From assembly GCF_014077505.1 (NCBI RefSeq), contig NZ_JACGWA010000005.1, positions 162,828-226,827 on the forward strand: 64,000 nt of DNA, written 5' to 3'. The notes beneath the pieces are model-generated. The model was not told where the DNA came from. It saw only the letters and a list, made by a program, of their open reading frames with translations, and did no database searches. Position numbers and translations under genes: made by a program. Origin of the DNA: Colwellia sp. BRX10-3 (GTDB lineage: Bacteria; Pseudomonadota; Gammaproteobacteria; Enterobacterales; Alteromonadaceae). Positions 62,242 to 64,000 of this stretch are shown here, piece by piece (the stretch's first letter is position 1; each line of letters begins with the position of its first letter).

Positions 62242-63852
62242 ATGGCAGCTTTAGAAAACTCAATTGATTTATCTTCATACGGCATCACTAATGTTGCTGA
62301 GATAGTTTACAATCCGTCTTATGAGTTACTCTTTGCTGAGGAAACAAGATCTGATCTCTCTGGTTTTGATAAAGGCGTAGTTACCGAACTTGGCGCTGTT
62401 TCAGTAGACACGGGAATATTTACCGGTCGCTCTCCTAAAGACAAATATATTGTTCGTGATGACACTACGCGCGATACCGTTTGGTGGTCAGATCAAGGAA
62501 AAAATGACAACAAACCCATGACACAAGAAACTTGGACTAGCCTTAAAGGTTTAGTCACTGAGCAGTTGTCTGGCAAGCGTTTATTTGTTGTTGATACTTT
62601 TTGTGGCGCAGATGAAGCGACTCGCTTAAAAGTACGCTTTATCACAGAAGTAGCTTGGCAAGCCCATTTTGTTAAAAACATGTTCATTCGCCCTACCGAT
62701 GTCGAGTTAGCATCTTACGAACCTGATTTCATCGTAATGAATGGCGCAAAAACAACTAATCCAAATTGGCAAGCACAAGGCCTAAATTCTGAAAACTTCG
62801 TTGCCTTTAACCTTACTGAACGTATTCAGTTAATTGGTGGTACTTGGTACGGCGGCGAAATGAAAAAAGGTATGTTCTCAATGATGAACTACCTACTACC
62901 ATTAAAAGGCATTGCTTCTATGCATTGTAGTGCTAACGTTGGTGAAGATGGTGACACTGCTGTTTTCTTCGGCCTTTCTGGCACAGGTAAAACAACATTA
63001 TCAACTGATCCTAAACGCCAACTTATTGGTGACGATGAACATGGTTGGGATGAAAACGGGGTATTTAACTTTGAAGGTGGTTGTTACGCAAAAACTATCA
63101 ACTTGAGCAAAGAAAATGAACCTGACATATACAACGCTATTCGTCGTGACGCTTTACTAGAAAACGTAACTGTTGACGAAAAGGGTCTGATTGATTTTGA
63201 CGATAATTCAAAAACTGAAAACACCCGTGTTTCTTATCCAATTCACCACATTGATAATATCGTTAAGCCGGTTTCTCGTGCTGGCCATGCAAAAAAAGTT
63301 ATTTTCTTAACCGCTGATGCTTTTGGTGTATTGCCGCCTGTTGCTAAATTAACACCTGCACAAACAGAATATTACTTTTTGTCTGGTTTCACGGCGAAAC
63401 TTGCCGGTACTGAACGTGGTATAACAGAACCAACACCTACATTCTCAAGTTGTTTTGGTGCCGCCTTTTTAAGTTTACACCCAACACAATACGCTGAAGT
63501 TCTTCGTAATCGTATGCAAGCTGTAGGCGCTGAAGCTTACTTGGTTAATACCGGTTGGAATGGCACTGGCAAACGTATTTCAATTAAAGATACGCGTGCA
63601 ATTATTGATGCGATTTTAGATGGTTCAATTGATAATGCAGAAACACAAGTTTTACCCTTATTCAATTTAGATATTCCAACTAGCATTGATGGCGTTGACA
63701 ATAGTATTTTAGACCCACGTAATACTTATGCTGATGCTTCACAATGGCAAGGTAAAGCAGTTGACTTAGCCACGCGCTTTGTTAACAACTTTAATAAGTT
63801 TACTGATACTGATAACGGTAAGTCATTGGTAGCCGCTGGCCCAAAGCTATAA
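62242..63852 (+). CDS. pckA: Phosphoenolpyruvate carboxykinase (ATP)
   Basis: 536 residues (E. coli: 540). It has the P-loop-like kinase motif [13 protein letters not shown] (about residue 246-258), [18 protein letters not shown] with the metal-binding aspartates, and the RSPKDKYIV segment near residue 66-74 for the substrate. It turns oxaloacetate and ATP into PEP and CO2, the first step of gluconeogenesis. Single-gene unit with its own terminator; long upstream region with two related inverted repeats. Confidence 0.98.
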   Translation: MAALENSIDLSSYGITNVAEIVYNPSYELLFAEETRSDLSGFDKGVVTELGAVSVDTGIFTGRSPKDKYIVRDDTTRDTVWWSDQGKNDNKPMTQETWTSLKGLVTEQLSGKRLFVVDTFCGADEATRLKVRFITEVAWQAHFVKNMFIRPTDVELASYEPDFIVMNGAKTTNPNWQAQGLNSENFVAFNLTERIQLIGGTWYGGEMKKGMFSMMNYLLPLKGIASMHCSANVGEDGDTAVFFGLSGTGKTTLSTDPKRQLIGDDEHGWDENGVFNFEGGCYAKTINLSKENEPDIYNAIRRDALLENVTVDEKGLIDFDDNSKTENTRVSYPIHHIDNIVKPVSRAGHAKKVIFLTADAFGVLPPVAKLTPAQTEYYFLSGFTAKLAGTERGITEPTPTFSSCFGAAFLSLHPTQYAEVLRNRMQAVGAEAYLVNTGWNGTGKRISIKDTRAIIDAILDGSIDNAETQVLPLFNLDIPTSIDGVDNSILDPRNTYADASQWQGKAVDLATRFVNNFNKFTDTDNGKSLVAAGPKL

Positions 63853-63914
63853 CTAAACCAATACCGCACTAAAGTAGAATGTCCCGTCCTAGAATATGTT
63901 GACGGTTTTAATGA

Positions 63915-63946
63915 AAGGCCAGTGGCTTAAGCTTCTGGTCTTTTTT
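63915..63946 (+). terminator. Rho-independent terminator of pckA
   Basis: AAAGGCCAGTGGC-TTAA-GCTTCTGGTCTTT forms a stem with a small internal mismatch and is followed by TTTT, about 60 bases after the stop codon. The last 50 bases of the window show no further feature. Confidence 0.85.
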
Positions 63947-64000
63947 GTGCACTTGGTTTGGTGTTTTCATTGCCAAACTTAAGTGCGGCCTTATTTCATT

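Overview
The window (about 40% G+C by eye) is a chromosomal segment of a marine gammaproteobacterium, most like the Alteromonadales and especially a Colwellia-type genome. I infer this from the translation gene order, an E. coli-like thrU-tyrU-glyT-thrT-tuf block, an ArgH fused to an acetyltransferase, a Dam/DamX/AroB/AroK/PilMNOPQ/PBP1A block and an ATP-type PEP carboxykinase. No database search was possible. The window is dominated by housekeeping genes. I see no prophage, insertion sequence, integron or CRISPR array.

Layout. Positions 1-5806 (minus) hold the start of the spc operon (rplX partial, rplN) and the complete S10 operon (rpsJ-rplC-D-W-B-rpsS-rplV-rpsC-rplP-rpmC-rpsQ), with its own terminator, a strong promoter and a leader. 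Facing the other way at 6371-10696 are a second EF-G gene and a chemoreceptor; these separate S10 from the str operon. Positions 10846-24202 and on to 28284 (minus) carry tuf, fusA, rpsG, rpsL, rpoC, rpoB, rplL, rplJ, rplA, rplK, nusG and secE, with a recognisable L10 leader and an attenuator-like hairpin before rpoB. A tRNA-Trp gene, a plus-strand 2-oxoglutarate oxygenase gene, a second tuf gene and four tRNA genes follow, up to 31891.

Positions 32026-34762 hold murB-birA-coaX. Positions 34833-38836 hold a three-gene polysaccharide export module without any visible glycosyltransferase. Positions 39005-48033 are the arginine region: argC-B-F-G-H(A)-argA on the minus strand and argE divergent, with candidate ArgR boxes between them. 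Positions 48154-50065 hold an unrecognised protein and a DUF2970 protein. Positions 50227-59072 (minus) hold pilMNOPQ-aroK-aroB-damX-dam, and mrcA is divergent from pilM. pckA (62242-63852) closes the window.

The most unusual structure is a pair of tandem arrays directly downstream of both tuf genes. Each unit of about 143-155 bp contains a copy of the tuf terminator hairpin and a decayed copy of the tuf 3' end. The arrays are almost the same at the two loci, and the EF-Tu C-terminal halves are identical while the G domains differ, which suggests gene conversion anchored at the 3' side. A prolyl-4-hydroxylase-like oxygenase sits beside the second tuf gene, and both EF-Tu copies keep Pro54, the residue hydroxylated in Pseudomonas EF-Tu; that link is a hypothesis.
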